This document shows, piece after piece, positions 56,157-64,000 of a stretch of 64,000 bases of DNA. Below the pieces are notes generated by a model. The model ran no database searches, was not told the origin of the DNA, and worked only from the letters and a program-made list of their open reading frames with translations. The position numbers and the translations under genes were made by a program. Each line of letters starts with the position of its first letter. Position 1 is the first letter of the stretch. The DNA comes from Oceanospirillum sanctuarii (GTDB taxonomy: Bacteria > Pseudomonadota > Gammaproteobacteria > Pseudomonadales > Halomonadaceae): assembly GCF_002150805.1 (NCBI RefSeq), contig NZ_MTBA01000010.1, positions 1 through 64,000 of the forward strand. Reading direction: 5' to 3'.

Positions 56157-57794
56157 ATGACGCAAGAGACCAAACAAACCATGACGGATTATGCCATTGT
56201 CGGTGGTGGAGCCGCTGGCTGTCTGCTGGCTGAGCGCCTGAGCCGCGACCCTGCCTGTCAGGTAACCCTTCTGGAAGCGGGGGCGGCCGATACCAGCCCG
56301 CTTATTCATATCCCTGCCGGTATTCTGGCGCTGATGCGTAGCAAGCGTCTGAACTGGGCGCTCTATACCGAATCTCAGAAAGAGCTGAATCAGCGTCGTC
56401 TGTTCTGGCCGCGAGGCAAAACTCTTGGTGGCAGCAGCTCCATTAATGCGATGTGTTATACCCGTGGCCAGCCGGAAGATTTTGACCTCTGGGCTGAGAG
56501 TTTCTCTGGTGTGGGTCAGCATGGCTGGCACTATCGGGGACTGCTACCGCACTTTAAAGCGATGGAAGATTTTGAAGCGGGGGCAAATCCCTGGCATGGG
56601 GAAGGCGGCGAATTGTCGGTGCAGTCACTGCGCAGTTTTAACCCACTTTCCGAAGCCTATCTTAGGGCCGGTCAGCAACTGGGGTTGCCCTTGAACCATG
56701 ATTTTAACGGTCAGGATCAGTGGGGTATCGGCCCCTATCAAGTGATGCAGCGTGATGGCAGTCGTTGCAGTAGTGCCAAAGCCTTTCTCGACCCGGCCCG
56801 TGAACGCAGCAACCTTACGGTGATAACCAAAGCTCAGGTACAGCGGCTGAAGCTGAGAAACAATCGGGTGTGCGGTGTGCATTATCAGGTGGCGGGGCAG
56901 GAGCTGTATCTGCCGGTCAGCGGCGAGGTGATTCTGTCTGCGGGAGCTTTGCACACCCCCCAGCTACTGATGGTGTCCGGTATTGGTCCTGAAGAGGAGC
57001 TTGGCCGGCAGGGCATTCCGCTTCGTCATCAGCTGGAAGGCGTAGGTCGCAATCTGCAGGATCATCTGGATATCAGTGTTAGCTGGCTGGAAAAGGGTTG
57101 TCGCGGGATCTCGCTGAATCCTCTGTTCTGGCCAAGGGGCATCAAAGGCATGCTGGATTACCCGAAGCGAAAAGGCGTTTTAACCTCCAACTTTGCTGAA
57201 GCGGGAGCTTTTGTTGCCACTGATCCTGATCAGTCCCGACCGGATGTGCAGCATCATTTTCTGCCTGCGCTGGAAGTGGATCATGGCCTCAACCTGACTC
57301 CAACTATCCGGCATTTTGGTTACACCCTGCGGGCTTGTTTACTGCGTCCCAAAAGTCGCGGCTATGTGGGGCTTCGCTCCGACCGGCCACAGGATGCACC
57401 TCTGCTGCAACCCAACTATCTCAGTGATGCGGAAGGTGAAGATCTGAAAGGTATGGTGCGTGCTCTGGACAGTGCCCGTGAGCTACTCAATCAACCTGTG
57501 ATCAGCCGCTTAGGTCAGGCGGAGTGGCGACCGGGCAAGGGTTGCCACACTCAGGCAGAGAAAGAAGCCTATATCCGACAGTATGCAGAAAGTATCTATC
57601 ATCCGGTCGGCACCTGCCGGATGGGGGATGGTGACGATGCTGTCGTGGATCAGCAACTCCGGGTTCATGGCATGGAAAATCTACGGGTGGTGGATGCCTC
57701 TGTTATGCCGAATCTGGTTAGCGGCAATACCACTGCAGCGACCCTTGCAATCGCCAGTAAAGCGGCGGAGCTGATACTTCGGCCTCTGGTTTGA
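56157..57794 (+). CDS. GMC-family FAD oxidoreductase (choline/alcohol dehydrogenase type)
   Basis: 545 residues. FAD-binding DYAIVGGGAAGCLLAERLS near the N-terminus, GMC signature 1 (GKTLGGSSSINAMCYTRG) and signature 2 (GALHTPQLLMVSGIGP). The C-terminal end carries the active-site region (YHPVGTCRMG, SVMPNLVSGNTTAATLAI). Membrane-bound choline dehydrogenases and several alcohol dehydrogenases share these features; without a betaine-aldehyde dehydrogenase next to it the substrate is open. The start could also be Met9 at 56181; neither has a strong ribosome site. Confidence 0.92.
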   Translation: MTQETKQTMTDYAIVGGGAAGCLLAERLSRDPACQVTLLEAGAADTSPLIHIPAGILALMRSKRLNWALYTESQKELNQRRLFWPRGKTLGGSSSINAMCYTRGQPEDFDLWAESFSGVGQHGWHYRGLLPHFKAMEDFEAGANPWHGEGGELSVQSLRSFNPLSEAYLRAGQQLGLPLNHDFNGQDQWGIGPYQVMQRDGSRCSSAKAFLDPARERSNLTVITKAQVQRLKLRNNRVCGVHYQVAGQELYLPVSGEVILSAGALHTPQLLMVSGIGPEEELGRQGIPLRHQLEGVGRNLQDHLDISVSWLEKGCRGISLNPLFWPRGIKGMLDYPKRKGVLTSNFAEAGAFVATDPDQSRPDVQHHFLPALEVDHGLNLTPTIRHFGYTLRACLLRPKSRGYVGLRSDRPQDAPLLQPNYLSDAEGEDLKGMVRALDSARELLNQPVISRLGQAEWRPGKGCHTQAEKEAYIRQYAESIYHPVGTCRMGDGDDAVVDQQLRVHGMENLRVVDASVMPNLVSGNTTAATLAIASKAAELILRPLV

Positions 57795-57919
57795 TAAGTT
57801 TTAGCGCTGAGCCTGACCTCCATGGGTGACAGATGAGCTTGGGTTGTTTATAACCTCTGTTAAGTAACGAGGTCAGCGCAAGCATGCTGGCGCAGAGATT
57901 CAGAGACAGGAGGTTTATT

Positions 57920-58111
57920 ATGGTACGTTCTTTAGGTCTGGGCATTGCCCTTGCGGGTGTTGTATTTCTGACCGGCTGCTCTTCAGCTGCAGAAGATTAT
58001 GCCCGCGCAAAGGCGGAAGCTGAGATAGCGCGTGAACAGAAAGCCAGTCAGCAGGAACAACAGTTGCGCCGTGATGCTGACAACGCTTTTAAGGAGCTGG
58101 ACAAGCAATAA
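57920..58111 (+). CDS. Small coiled-coil lipoprotein
   Basis: 63 residues from ATG at 57920, fixed by the excellent ribosome site CAGGAGG seven bases upstream. Signal peptide with lipobox LTGC (Cys20), then an Ala/Glu/Lys/Gln heptad-like helix (DYARAKAEAEIAREQKAS) ending in Lys-Gln. The size and helix recall Lpp/OprI-type outer-membrane lipoproteins, but the typical C-terminal Lys is followed by Gln, so covalent linkage to peptidoglycan is doubtful. Strong terminator after it. Confidence 0.8.
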   Translation: MVRSLGLGIALAGVVFLTGCSSAAEDYARAKAEAEIAREQKASQQEQQLRRDADNAFKELDKQ

Positions 58112-58131
58112 CGCTTGCAGTCGCAGAAGAT

Positions 58132-58172
58132 AAAAAAGCCAGCGGATTACCCGGTAATCCGCTGGCTTTTTT
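58132..58172. terminator. Bidirectional terminator
   Basis: Perfect 14-bp stem GCCAGCGGATTACC/GGTAATCCGCTGGC around one base, with A run on the left and T run on the right. Serves the small lipoprotein (plus) and the LRR lipoprotein (minus). Confidence 0.93.
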
Positions 58173-58194
58173 GCTTGTGCTGATTAGAGCGCGA

Positions 58195-59865
58195 TTAGTT
58201 TGTCGTTATCGGTTGCTCTGTGTCAGCGGCAGCAGTGGATTGAGCTTCAGCGGGTTGCGCATTGGCCACCGGAAGATTCAGTGCCTTACGGGTTGCCGGG
58301 CTGTAATGTTTGTTTTCCGGTTTCAGGTCGTAATTCCAGCGCAGGTCCAGCAGCTTTAAGGATGGCAGATCCAGTTCCAGTTTTTCGTACTTACCATCAC
58401 TCAGAATCAGTTCCTCAAGTTTAGGTTGATCCGACAAGGTCAGAGTCTTCAGAGATGTTTGGTTGATAAAGAGAATTTCCAGATTCGGCTGCGGGGCGAT
58501 CTCCACTTTTTCCAGCGGATTTCGGGTCAGAGCAAGCATCTTCAACTTAGGATAGGTTCTGATTTTTACCTCGGTCAGCTTATTGCCTAACAGATCCAGA
58601 TCTTCCAGAGCAGGTAGCTCCGGCAGGTCAATGGACTCCAGATGGTTATCATCCAGATCAATCTCTGTCAGGTAAGGGCTGGCAGGAACGGTAAGTTGTT
58701 TGAGCGATTTTCTGCGGCTGGTGATCGACAGCAGTTCCAGACCTTTCTGCTGACTCAGATCCAGTTTATCCACACCCTCTGGCATTCGCAGAACCAGACT
58801 GCGCAGATTGTTCAGAGGTTTAAAGGCATCAACCTTCAGATCATTACCGGTGCGGCAGTTCAGACTGAAAACTTCTACCGTGTAGTCCAGCGTATTGGCA
58901 TCGATGCAGTAGAGGAAAAGACTGCTGTTGCCGAGGGCCTTATACAGATCCGGTAGTGGATTGTGCTTCACGTAAAGACGGGTCAGGTCTCGCTGAGCGT
59001 TCAGATCAAGATCCGTCAGCTGGTTATTGTCCAGATCCACTTCCTTAAGATTCGGAGCCTGGCTCAGATCGATGGATTTAAGCTGATGACGACTGATCAC
59101 CAGTTGTTCCAGTTGAGGTGCTGCACCCAATTCAACTTCCGTCAGCTGACCTTCCTGCAGCCAGAGCTTTTTCAGCCTTGGCAGCTCGGCAAGGGTCAGT
59201 TTCTGCAGAGGTGTTTTTCGCACTTCAAGGTTGACCAGGTTCTGTGTATTGCTCAGATCCAGCCAGTTCAGCTGGGAGCGGTCAATATAGAGATCTTCTA
59301 ACGATGGCGTATAGAGCGTCAGTTTTTTCAGCGCTTTGGTGCTGATAAAACTCAGTTTTTTCAAATTCGGCTGTTTGAGTTTAAGAGCGGTCAGATCCTC
59401 AAAACCCAGGGTGACTTCTTCAAGTACCGGCATTGCGGCAATGGCATCAACGGCAATCTCTCCATCAAGGCCATCCAGTGTCAGATGGGTGAGCTGAGGA
59501 TACTGGCTAAACTTAGCGGCTTTCAGATAACTGCTTGGGAATACCTTAAGACTCTTCAGCTTGGTGTTTGCTCTCAGATCCAGCCAGCTGATCTCGTTCA
59601 GCCCCAGATCCAGCTGCTCAAGATTCGGGAAATAAAACAGCTCATCGGCGGACTGAATGCTTCTCAGGCTACAGTCCAGCTGAGTGATTTTCGCCGGATC
59701 AGAGATACCCTGTTCCAGAACGCAGGCTTTGAAGTTGTCATCCCGGAACGGAATCTGTTCAACGCTGTAGGATAGATTGGCCTTTGGCTGGGTGGCAACG
59801 CAGCCGGTTAATAACGTGGTAAGGGCTATTACAGAAACAAGCAGTGATGTGGGCGCGCGCAACAC
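58195..59865 (-). CDS. Leucine-rich-repeat lipoprotein
   Basis: 556 residues from GTG at 59865, chosen because AAAGGA lies six bases upstream and a lipoprotein signal (LLVSVIALTTLLTGC) follows directly; a start at 59919 would place 18 extra residues before it. After the lipid-anchoring Cys come about 20 leucine-rich repeats of 20-22 residues (pattern LxxLxLxxxxLxxLDL, for example LEQLDLGLNEISWLDL, LEDLDLLGNKLTEV). These are interrupted once near 300-330 by a Cys-containing segment (SLFLYCIDANTL). The Ala/Thr-rich tail is disordered. LRR lipoproteins usually bind proteins; the partner is unknown. Confidence 0.85.
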   Translation of the reverse strand: MLRAPTSLLVSVIALTTLLTGCVATQPKANLSYSVEQIPFRDDNFKACVLEQGISDPAKITQLDCSLRSIQSADELFYFPNLEQLDLGLNEISWLDLRANTKLKSLKVFPSSYLKAAKFSQYPQLTHLTLDGLDGEIAVDAIAAMPVLEEVTLGFEDLTALKLKQPNLKKLSFISTKALKKLTLYTPSLEDLYIDRSQLNWLDLSNTQNLVNLEVRKTPLQKLTLAELPRLKKLWLQEGQLTEVELGAAPQLEQLVISRHQLKSIDLSQAPNLKEVDLDNNQLTDLDLNAQRDLTRLYVKHNPLPDLYKALGNSSLFLYCIDANTLDYTVEVFSLNCRTGNDLKVDAFKPLNNLRSLVLRMPEGVDKLDLSQQKGLELLSITSRRKSLKQLTVPASPYLTEIDLDDNHLESIDLPELPALEDLDLLGNKLTEVKIRTYPKLKMLALTRNPLEKVEIAPQPNLEILFINQTSLKTLTLSDQPKLEELILSDGKYEKLELDLPSLKLLDLRWNYDLKPENKHYSPATRKALNLPVANAQPAEAQSTAAADTEQPITTN

Positions 59866-60001
59866 GACAGATCCTTTTGAGTCGAAGAGAGGTGGGTTTG
59901 AACGATGACGAGATGCCAATGTAGAGGATATGCTCCATTCTGTCGAGGTGATGACAGGGAGTCTTCGAGCAAGGCCTCATTTAGAGGGCTGTTGTCGTCA
60001 A

Positions 60002-61063
60002 TCAGATCAGTTGGGAGCGCTGAGTCACCACGGGATGCGGATTAGTGTTGGCTTCCTGCTCCTGCAAGCGCTTGCGCTCTTCTCTTGGGGTCAGACCATA
60101 GTGGTTGCGATAGGCGGTACTGAAATAGGAGGCACTGGCAAAACCGCAGGACAAACCCACCTGAAGAATTGGCTTGTCGGTTTGGCGCAGCAGCTTGCGG
60201 GCATGTTCCAGTCGTAGTTCCAGATAGTATTTGGAAGGCACGGTTTGCAGATGTTTTTTGAACAGGCGTTCCAGATGGCGGCGAGATACACCTACATGAC
60301 GAGCCAGATCGTCGGCGCTTAATGGCTCTTCGATATTGGCTTCGATCAGCTGTACTGCTTCGATCAGTTTTGGCTGACTGACGCCGATACGGGTTTTTAG
60401 CGGGATGCGCTGAGGGTCATCGCCGGTTCGCATACGTTCACACACGAACTGTTCTGAAATAGAAGCCGCCAGATCCATACCGTGCTGCTGACGGATCAGA
60501 AACAGCATCATATCCATCGCCGCCGTACCACCACTACAGGTGTAGCGTTTGTCGTCGATCTCAAACAGATTGTTGGTGACCTGAGTATGAGGGAAATCCT
60601 CGCGCAAACTTTCGATATCCCACCAGTGAATGGTTGCCTTGTGGTTATTCAGCAAACCCGCGCAGGCCAGGATATAAGAACCGGTTCCGATGCCACCAAT
60701 CGCAATTTGATTGCTGCGTTGCTGACGTAACCAAGCGATAATGGCATCATTGCCCGTCCGGGCGATGGGGCTGGCTCCACAGACAAAAATAGCATCCAGT
60801 TCCGGCAGATCATCCAGACTGTGATCCACCAGTGTCTGCACACCAAAACTACTGGCAACAGCCTCCCCGTCGTGGCTGATCAGCGTAGTTTCATAAAGCT
60901 CTTCACCGGTAATCCAGTTCGCCATACGCAACGGCTCAATCGCCGAAGAAAAGGCGATTAAGGAGAAGTTAGGCACCAGCAGAAAGCCGTAGCGTTTGGC
61001 TCTGGCCTTGCCGTTTTCCCGTGTGGCGCTTTTTGTGGTTAGTGCTGACTGACTAGGTTGCAA
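60002..61063 (-). CDS. argR: AraC-family arginine regulator ArgR (Pseudomonas type)
   Basis: 353 residues. N-terminal DJ-1/PfpI (GATase-1-like) sensor domain (about 25-195: FLLVPNFSLIAFSSAIEPLRMA, GIGTGSYILACAGLL) and C-terminal AraC double HTH (about 240-335: SADDLARHVGVSRRHLERLF, QVGLSCGFASASYFSTAYR). This architecture is that of Pseudomonas ArgR, GbdR and CdhR. ArgR is favoured because it is divergent from an acetylornithine aminotransferase and because two ArgR half-sites in correct spacing lie in the intergenic region. It probably activates arginine catabolism and transport genes in response to arginine. Confidence 0.88.
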   Translation of the reverse strand: MQPSQSALTTKSATRENGKARAKRYGFLLVPNFSLIAFSSAIEPLRMANWITGEELYETTLISHDGEAVASSFGVQTLVDHSLDDLPELDAIFVCGASPIARTGNDAIIAWLRQQRSNQIAIGGIGTGSYILACAGLLNNHKATIHWWDIESLREDFPHTQVTNNLFEIDDKRYTCSGGTAAMDMMLFLIRQQHGMDLAASISEQFVCERMRTGDDPQRIPLKTRIGVSQPKLIEAVQLIEANIEEPLSADDLARHVGVSRRHLERLFKKHLQTVPSKYYLELRLEHARKLLRQTDKPILQVGLSCGFASASYFSTAYRNHYGLTPREERKRLQEQEANTNPHPVVTQRSQLI

Positions 61064-61181
61064 CGGGGTGATCTCCTGAATAATTGTCCCAGACAGAATG
61101 CTTCGGTGAGCTTTAGCAGAGCATTTGATGGCGCTAAGAATAACGGTTTATCTGCCCGATAACTGCTGGCAGATGATGAAA

Positions 61182-61223
61182 TGTCAGCTTAGAGCAAGTT
61201 TGTGTCGCGCTATAACAAATCTG
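61182..61223 (+). promoter_or_regulatory. Tandem ArgR binding half-sites
   Basis: TGTCAG-N8-AA-N5 at 61182-61202, followed exactly by TGTCGC-N8-AA-N5 at 61203-61223. This is the arrangement known for Pseudomonas aeruginosa ArgR (two direct TGTCGC-N8-AA-N5 half-sites). One base departs from consensus in six (upstream site) and none in the downstream site. Confidence 0.85.
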
Positions 61224-61540
61224 GCTATGTAATCCCGAGCCAGTTTTACCGATACTGTAATAACAGGTTTTCCGGACCTTTCCGGCCTTAAAAACAGACT
61301 GTTATGGAAAAGTGTTTTGCGCTTAAGCGACCTTTTCAGCATAGCCTGTTTTCACCCAAGGCTGAGAGACAGGTGCCGATGAAACAGAATAAAAGGCACA
61401 GGTTGCCGGGGTGCTGTTGGCATGATTCAGCCAGCAATCCAATAAGCGGCAACCACGCAAAGAAACGATAAACAGCCCCGCCCACTATCGCTTTTACTGA
61501 AGGCGTTCAGGTTCAGAGGGCTCACGAGGTAGAGACAGAG
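61224..61540. other. Remainder of the argR/aruC intergenic region
   Basis: About 320 bases between the ArgR sites and the aminotransferase start. GCTATGTAAT near 61224 and TTACCGATACTGTAA near 61246 could belong to the plus-strand promoter. No gene or clear terminator; the ribosome site before 61541 is GAGGTAGAGACAGAG. Confidence 0.4.
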
Positions 61541-62764
61541 ATGACAACACAAAACGTAACCCGTGCACTGTTCGATGAAGTAATGGTACCGAACTACAAC
61601 CCTCAGCAGATGGTACCGGTTCGCGGTGAAGGTTCACGCGTTTGGGATCAGGACAACAACGAGTACATCGACTTTGCCGGTGGTATCGCGGTAAATGCTC
61701 TGGGTCACTGCCATCCTGAGCTTGTTGCAACTCTGAAAGCACAGGCGGATCAGCTGTGGCACCTGAGTAACGTGTTCACTAACGAGCCTGCACTGCGTCT
61801 GGCGAAGAAGCTGACTGATGCGACCTTCGCTGACAAAGTCTTCTTCTGTAACTCAGGTGCTGAAGCTAACGAAGCAGCGTTCAAGCTGGTACGTAAGTAC
61901 TCTTACGACAACTTCGGTGCTGAGAAAAACGAAATTATCTCCTTCAAGCAGGGCTTCCACGGCCGTACTCTGTTCACCGTTTCCGTAGGTGGTCAGCCGA
62001 AATACCGTGAAGGTTTTGAGCCAGCGCCGGGTGCGATTGAGCACGCTGAATACAACAACCTGGATTCTCTGAAAGCGATGATCTCCGATAAGACCTGCGC
62101 GGTTGTTCTGGAGCCGACTCAGGGTGAAGGTGGTGTTGTACCGGGTAATGTTGAATTCCTGAAAGGTGTTCGTGAGCTGTGTGATCAGCACAATGCCCTG
62201 CTGGTATTTGATGAAGTTCAGACTGGCGTTGGCCGTACCGGTCACCTGTACGCTTACATGGAAAGCGGCGTGATCCCTGACGTACTGACCACGGCTAAAT
62301 CTCTGGGTGGCGGTTTCCCGATTGGCGCTATGCTGTGCAGCGACAAAGTTGCGCCAAGCCTGGGCTTTGGTACTCACGGCAGTACCTACGGTGGTAACCC
62401 TCTGGCATGTGCTGTTGCGGAAAAAGTGCTGGATATCATCAACACCCCTGAAGTGCTGTCTGGTGTTGCGACCCGTAATGCGATCTTCAACGAAGAGCTG
62501 AACAAGCTGAACGAGCGTTTCGGTATCTTCAAAGAAGTTCGTGGCAGCGGCCTGCTGATCGGTGCTGAGCTGATCGAAGCGTGGCACGGTAAAGCTGGTG
62601 AGTTCCTGGCGGCAGCTCGTGCTGAAGGTCTGATGATGCTGGTTGCCGGTCCTAACGTACTGCGTTTTGCACCGTCCCTGATCATCCCTGAGTCCGATAT
62701 CCGTGAAGGGATGGAGAAGCTGGGTGATGCGATTGCTAAGGTACTGGAAGCGGCTAAGGCTTAA
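61541..62764 (+). CDS. aruC: Acetylornithine/succinylornithine aminotransferase
   Basis: 407 residues, class III PLP aminotransferase. [20 protein letters not shown] at the N-terminal half, [30 protein letters not shown] and the PLP lysine Lys253 in [15 protein letters not shown]. It serves both arginine synthesis (N-acetylornithine) and the succinyltransferase pathway of arginine breakdown. Divergent from ArgR with its binding sites in between, which favours the arginine-inducible catabolic role (aruC); argD is the equivalent biosynthetic name. Strong codon bias. Confidence 0.93.
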   Translation: MTTQNVTRALFDEVMVPNYNPQQMVPVRGEGSRVWDQDNNEYIDFAGGIAVNALGHCHPELVATLKAQADQLWHLSNVFTNEPALRLAKKLTDATFADKVFFCNSGAEANEAAFKLVRKYSYDNFGAEKNEIISFKQGFHGRTLFTVSVGGQPKYREGFEPAPGAIEHAEYNNLDSLKAMISDKTCAVVLEPTQGEGGVVPGNVEFLKGVRELCDQHNALLVFDEVQTGVGRTGHLYAYMESGVIPDVLTTAKSLGGGFPIGAMLCSDKVAPSLGFGTHGSTYGGNPLACAVAEKVLDIINTPEVLSGVATRNAIFNEELNKLNERFGIFKEVRGSGLLIGAELIEAWHGKAGEFLAAARAEGLMMLVAGPNVLRFAPSLIIPESDIREGMEKLGDAIAKVLEAAKA

Positions 62765-62842
62765 TCCGGTTCTTATCGGTTAATCCGGACAGGACAAGCA
62801 GTCCGAATCGGTATTGCTATCGGGCTGAGAGATCAGCCTGAT

Positions 62843-62879
62843 AAAAAACGGCCACAGGTTTTAACCTGTGGCCGTTTTT
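62843..62879 (+). terminator. aruC terminator
   Basis: Stem CGGCCACAGGTT/AACCTGTGGCCG with 2-base loop, A run before and T run after. Confidence 0.93.
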
Positions 62880-62973
62880 GTTTCTGCTATTGGAAGCCTC
62901 TTCTCTTCATTCTTTCTTGAATTAACCACTGGATTAAAAGCAAAACTTGCCGTGAGAAATTTTATGTTTAATA

Positions 62974-62991
62974 TATGAATACATATTCATA
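62974..62991. promoter_or_regulatory. ArsR/SmtB-type operator of the CDF gene
   Basis: TATGAATA-CA-TATTCATA, a perfect 8-2-8 palindrome 19 bases before the start codon of a zinc exporter. It fits the A+T-rich x-2-x operators of zinc-sensing ArsR/SmtB repressors. Confidence 0.65.
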
Positions 62992-63009
62992 AGTTAAGGA
63001 TGAGTTGCC

Positions 63010-64000
63010 ATGACTCACTCGCACAGTGACCAGCATTCACACTCTCATGATCATAGCCATAGCTGCGGTCATGGCCACGACCACTCCCATGTGCCGGAGA
63101 TGTCCGAGGCTAACGAGCGCAAGGTGCTATTGTCGTTCTTTCTGATTTTCAGTTTTATGCTGGTGGAGGTGGTCGGTGGTCTGATCTCGGGATCGCTGGC
63201 GCTGCTGGCAGATGCGGGTCACATGCTGACCGATGCTGCTGCGCTGGCGCTTGCCTATGCTGCATTCCGCTTTGGCCGTAAGGCCGCAGATACCCGCCGC
63301 ACTTTTGGTTATCTGCGTTTTGAAGTGATCGCCGGTTTTATCAACGCCATTACCCTGTTTGTGATTGTCGGCTGGATCGGCTTTGAAGCCTGGGAGCGCT
63401 TCAGCGAGCCGCAGCCGGTGCTGGCGGGGCCTATGATGGCGGTGGCGATTGCCGGTCTTGTGGTCAATATTCTGGTGTTCTGGATTCTGACCCGTGGCGA
63501 CAGCGAGCATGTGAATATTAAAGGTGCTGCGCTGCATGTGATGGGTGACCTGTTAGGTTCCATTGGTGCGGTTGCCGCTGCGGTGATTATTCACTTTACC
63601 GGCTGGACGCCTATCGACCCGATTTTGTCCGTCGTGGTCTCCCTGCTGATTCTGCGCAGTGCCTGGGCGCTGCTGGCGAAATCCCTGCATATCCTGCTGG
63701 AAGGTGCACCAGATCATGCAGCGCCTGAGAAGATCCGCAGTCATATCAAAGCGGAAGTTAAAGGTGTAACCGAGGTAAGCCATGTGCATGTCTGGTCGAT
63801 CACCTCCGGTCGCGCTCTGGCGACTTTGCATGTGCGCCCGGAAGAGGATGGCATGGCACGGGAAGTGACTCAGGCAGTAGAACTGGAGCTGAAAAATAAA
63901 TTCCGGATCGAACACGCCACTGTTGCCGTCGATTGGAATGAAGGCGGTTCCAGTGTCTGCAGCCTATCGGAGCCTTCTGGCGACAGCCACAACCGTAACC
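63010..64000 (+). CDS. Cation diffusion facilitator, zinc exporter (CzcD/ZitB type), 3' end outside the window
   Basis: Starts at ATG 63010 with AAGGATGAG upstream and stays open to the window end (330 codons seen). The first 30 residues are a His-rich metal-binding tail (HSHSDQHSHSHDHSHSCGHG). Six membrane helices follow. The transport site is HDHD: HMLTD in helix 2 and HVMGD in helix 5, the set found in zinc/cobalt carriers such as CzcD and ZitB, in contrast to DDHD of iron/manganese types. The C-terminal cytoplasmic domain has HVHVWSITSGR and a further His-containing tail. It exports Zn2+ in exchange for protons. No regulator gene is visible in the window. Confidence 0.95.
   Translation, partial: MTHSHSDQHSHSHDHSHSCGHGHDHSHVPEMSEANERKVLLSFFLIFSFMLVEVVGGLISGSLALLADAGHMLTDAAALALAYAAFRFGRKAADTRRTFGYLRFEVIAGFINAITLFVIVGWIGFEAWERFSEPQPVLAGPMMAVAIAGLVVNILVFWILTRGDSEHVNIKGAALHVMGDLLGSIGAVAAAVIIHFTGWTPIDPILSVVVSLLILRSAWALLAKSLHILLEGAPDHAAPEKIRSHIKAEVKGVTEVSHVHVWSITSGRALATLHVRPEEDGMAREVTQAVELELKNKFRIEHATVAVDWNEGGSSVCSLSEPSGDSHNRN

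Noticed and set aside
56157-57794. Complete choline-to-betaine pathway together with the BCCT cluster
   Set aside because: The GMC gene is 28 kb from the BCCT operon, has no betaine-aldehyde dehydrogenase or BetI beside it and lacks the shared LysR motif, so linkage is not supported.
61853-62587. 244-codon open frame antisense to aruC
   Set aside because: Same cause as opposite purA: biased codons of the real gene remove stops on the other strand.

Overview
The window reads as about 64 kb of chromosome from a marine gammaproteobacterium of the Oceanospirillales/Pseudomonadales type. This is an inference from gene order and content. The backbone order psd-rhdA-motAB-rsgA-orn-queG-nnr-tsaE-amiB-mutL-miaA-hfq-hflX-hflK-hflC-DUF2065-hisZ-purA closely follows the order known in Pseudomonas. 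MutL carries a nuclease motif that Escherichia MutL lacks, and an AraC-type ArgR of the Pseudomonas kind sits beside an acetylornithine aminotransferase.

Layout. 1-70: the 3' end of a 5S rRNA and its terminator, so a ribosomal operon lies just upstream. 140-1322: a decayed IS3-family element. 1330-5209: an AT-rich glycosyltransferase-like gene behind epmB, then efp and epmA, the complete EF-P lysylation set. 5292-11343: psd, rhodanese, flagellar stator motAB (with a sigma-28-like promoter), a sirtuin and rsgA. 11467-21991: a block between the normally adjacent rsgA and orn, with a small exported protein, two very large paralogous lipoproteins and a putative outer-membrane protein carrying simple-sequence repeats. 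22162-22719: orn. 22763-37762: a second accessory block. It holds a beta-barrel protein; a LysR-controlled catabolic cluster (RidA, BCCT transporter, divergent M19 protein, aldehyde dehydrogenase) and a two-gene unit of unknown function that share a LysR-type operator; a TauE-like permease; ohr/ohrR; trhO; tag; and a FecR-plus-barrel protein. 37857-53057: core genes queG to purA. 53225-59865: a LysR regulator, a DUF1338 dioxygenase, a small membrane protein, a GMC oxidoreductase, a small lipoprotein and a leucine-rich-repeat lipoprotein. 60002-62764: argR divergent from aruC/argD, with two textbook ArgR half-sites between them. 63010 to the end: a zinc CDF exporter behind an ArsR/SmtB-like operator.

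The best candidates for undescribed biology are: (a) the lipoprotein/outer-membrane trio at 12406-21991, which has a C8 tract and a hexanucleotide repeat inside its third gene; and (b) the LysR regulon at 23546-32118, where the same TAAG-N5-CTTA palindrome stands before the transporter/dehydrogenase operon and before a conserved pair of unknown function, and where the M19 'dipeptidase' has lost two of its usual metal-ligand motifs. No tRNA gene, CRISPR array or complete prophage was seen.
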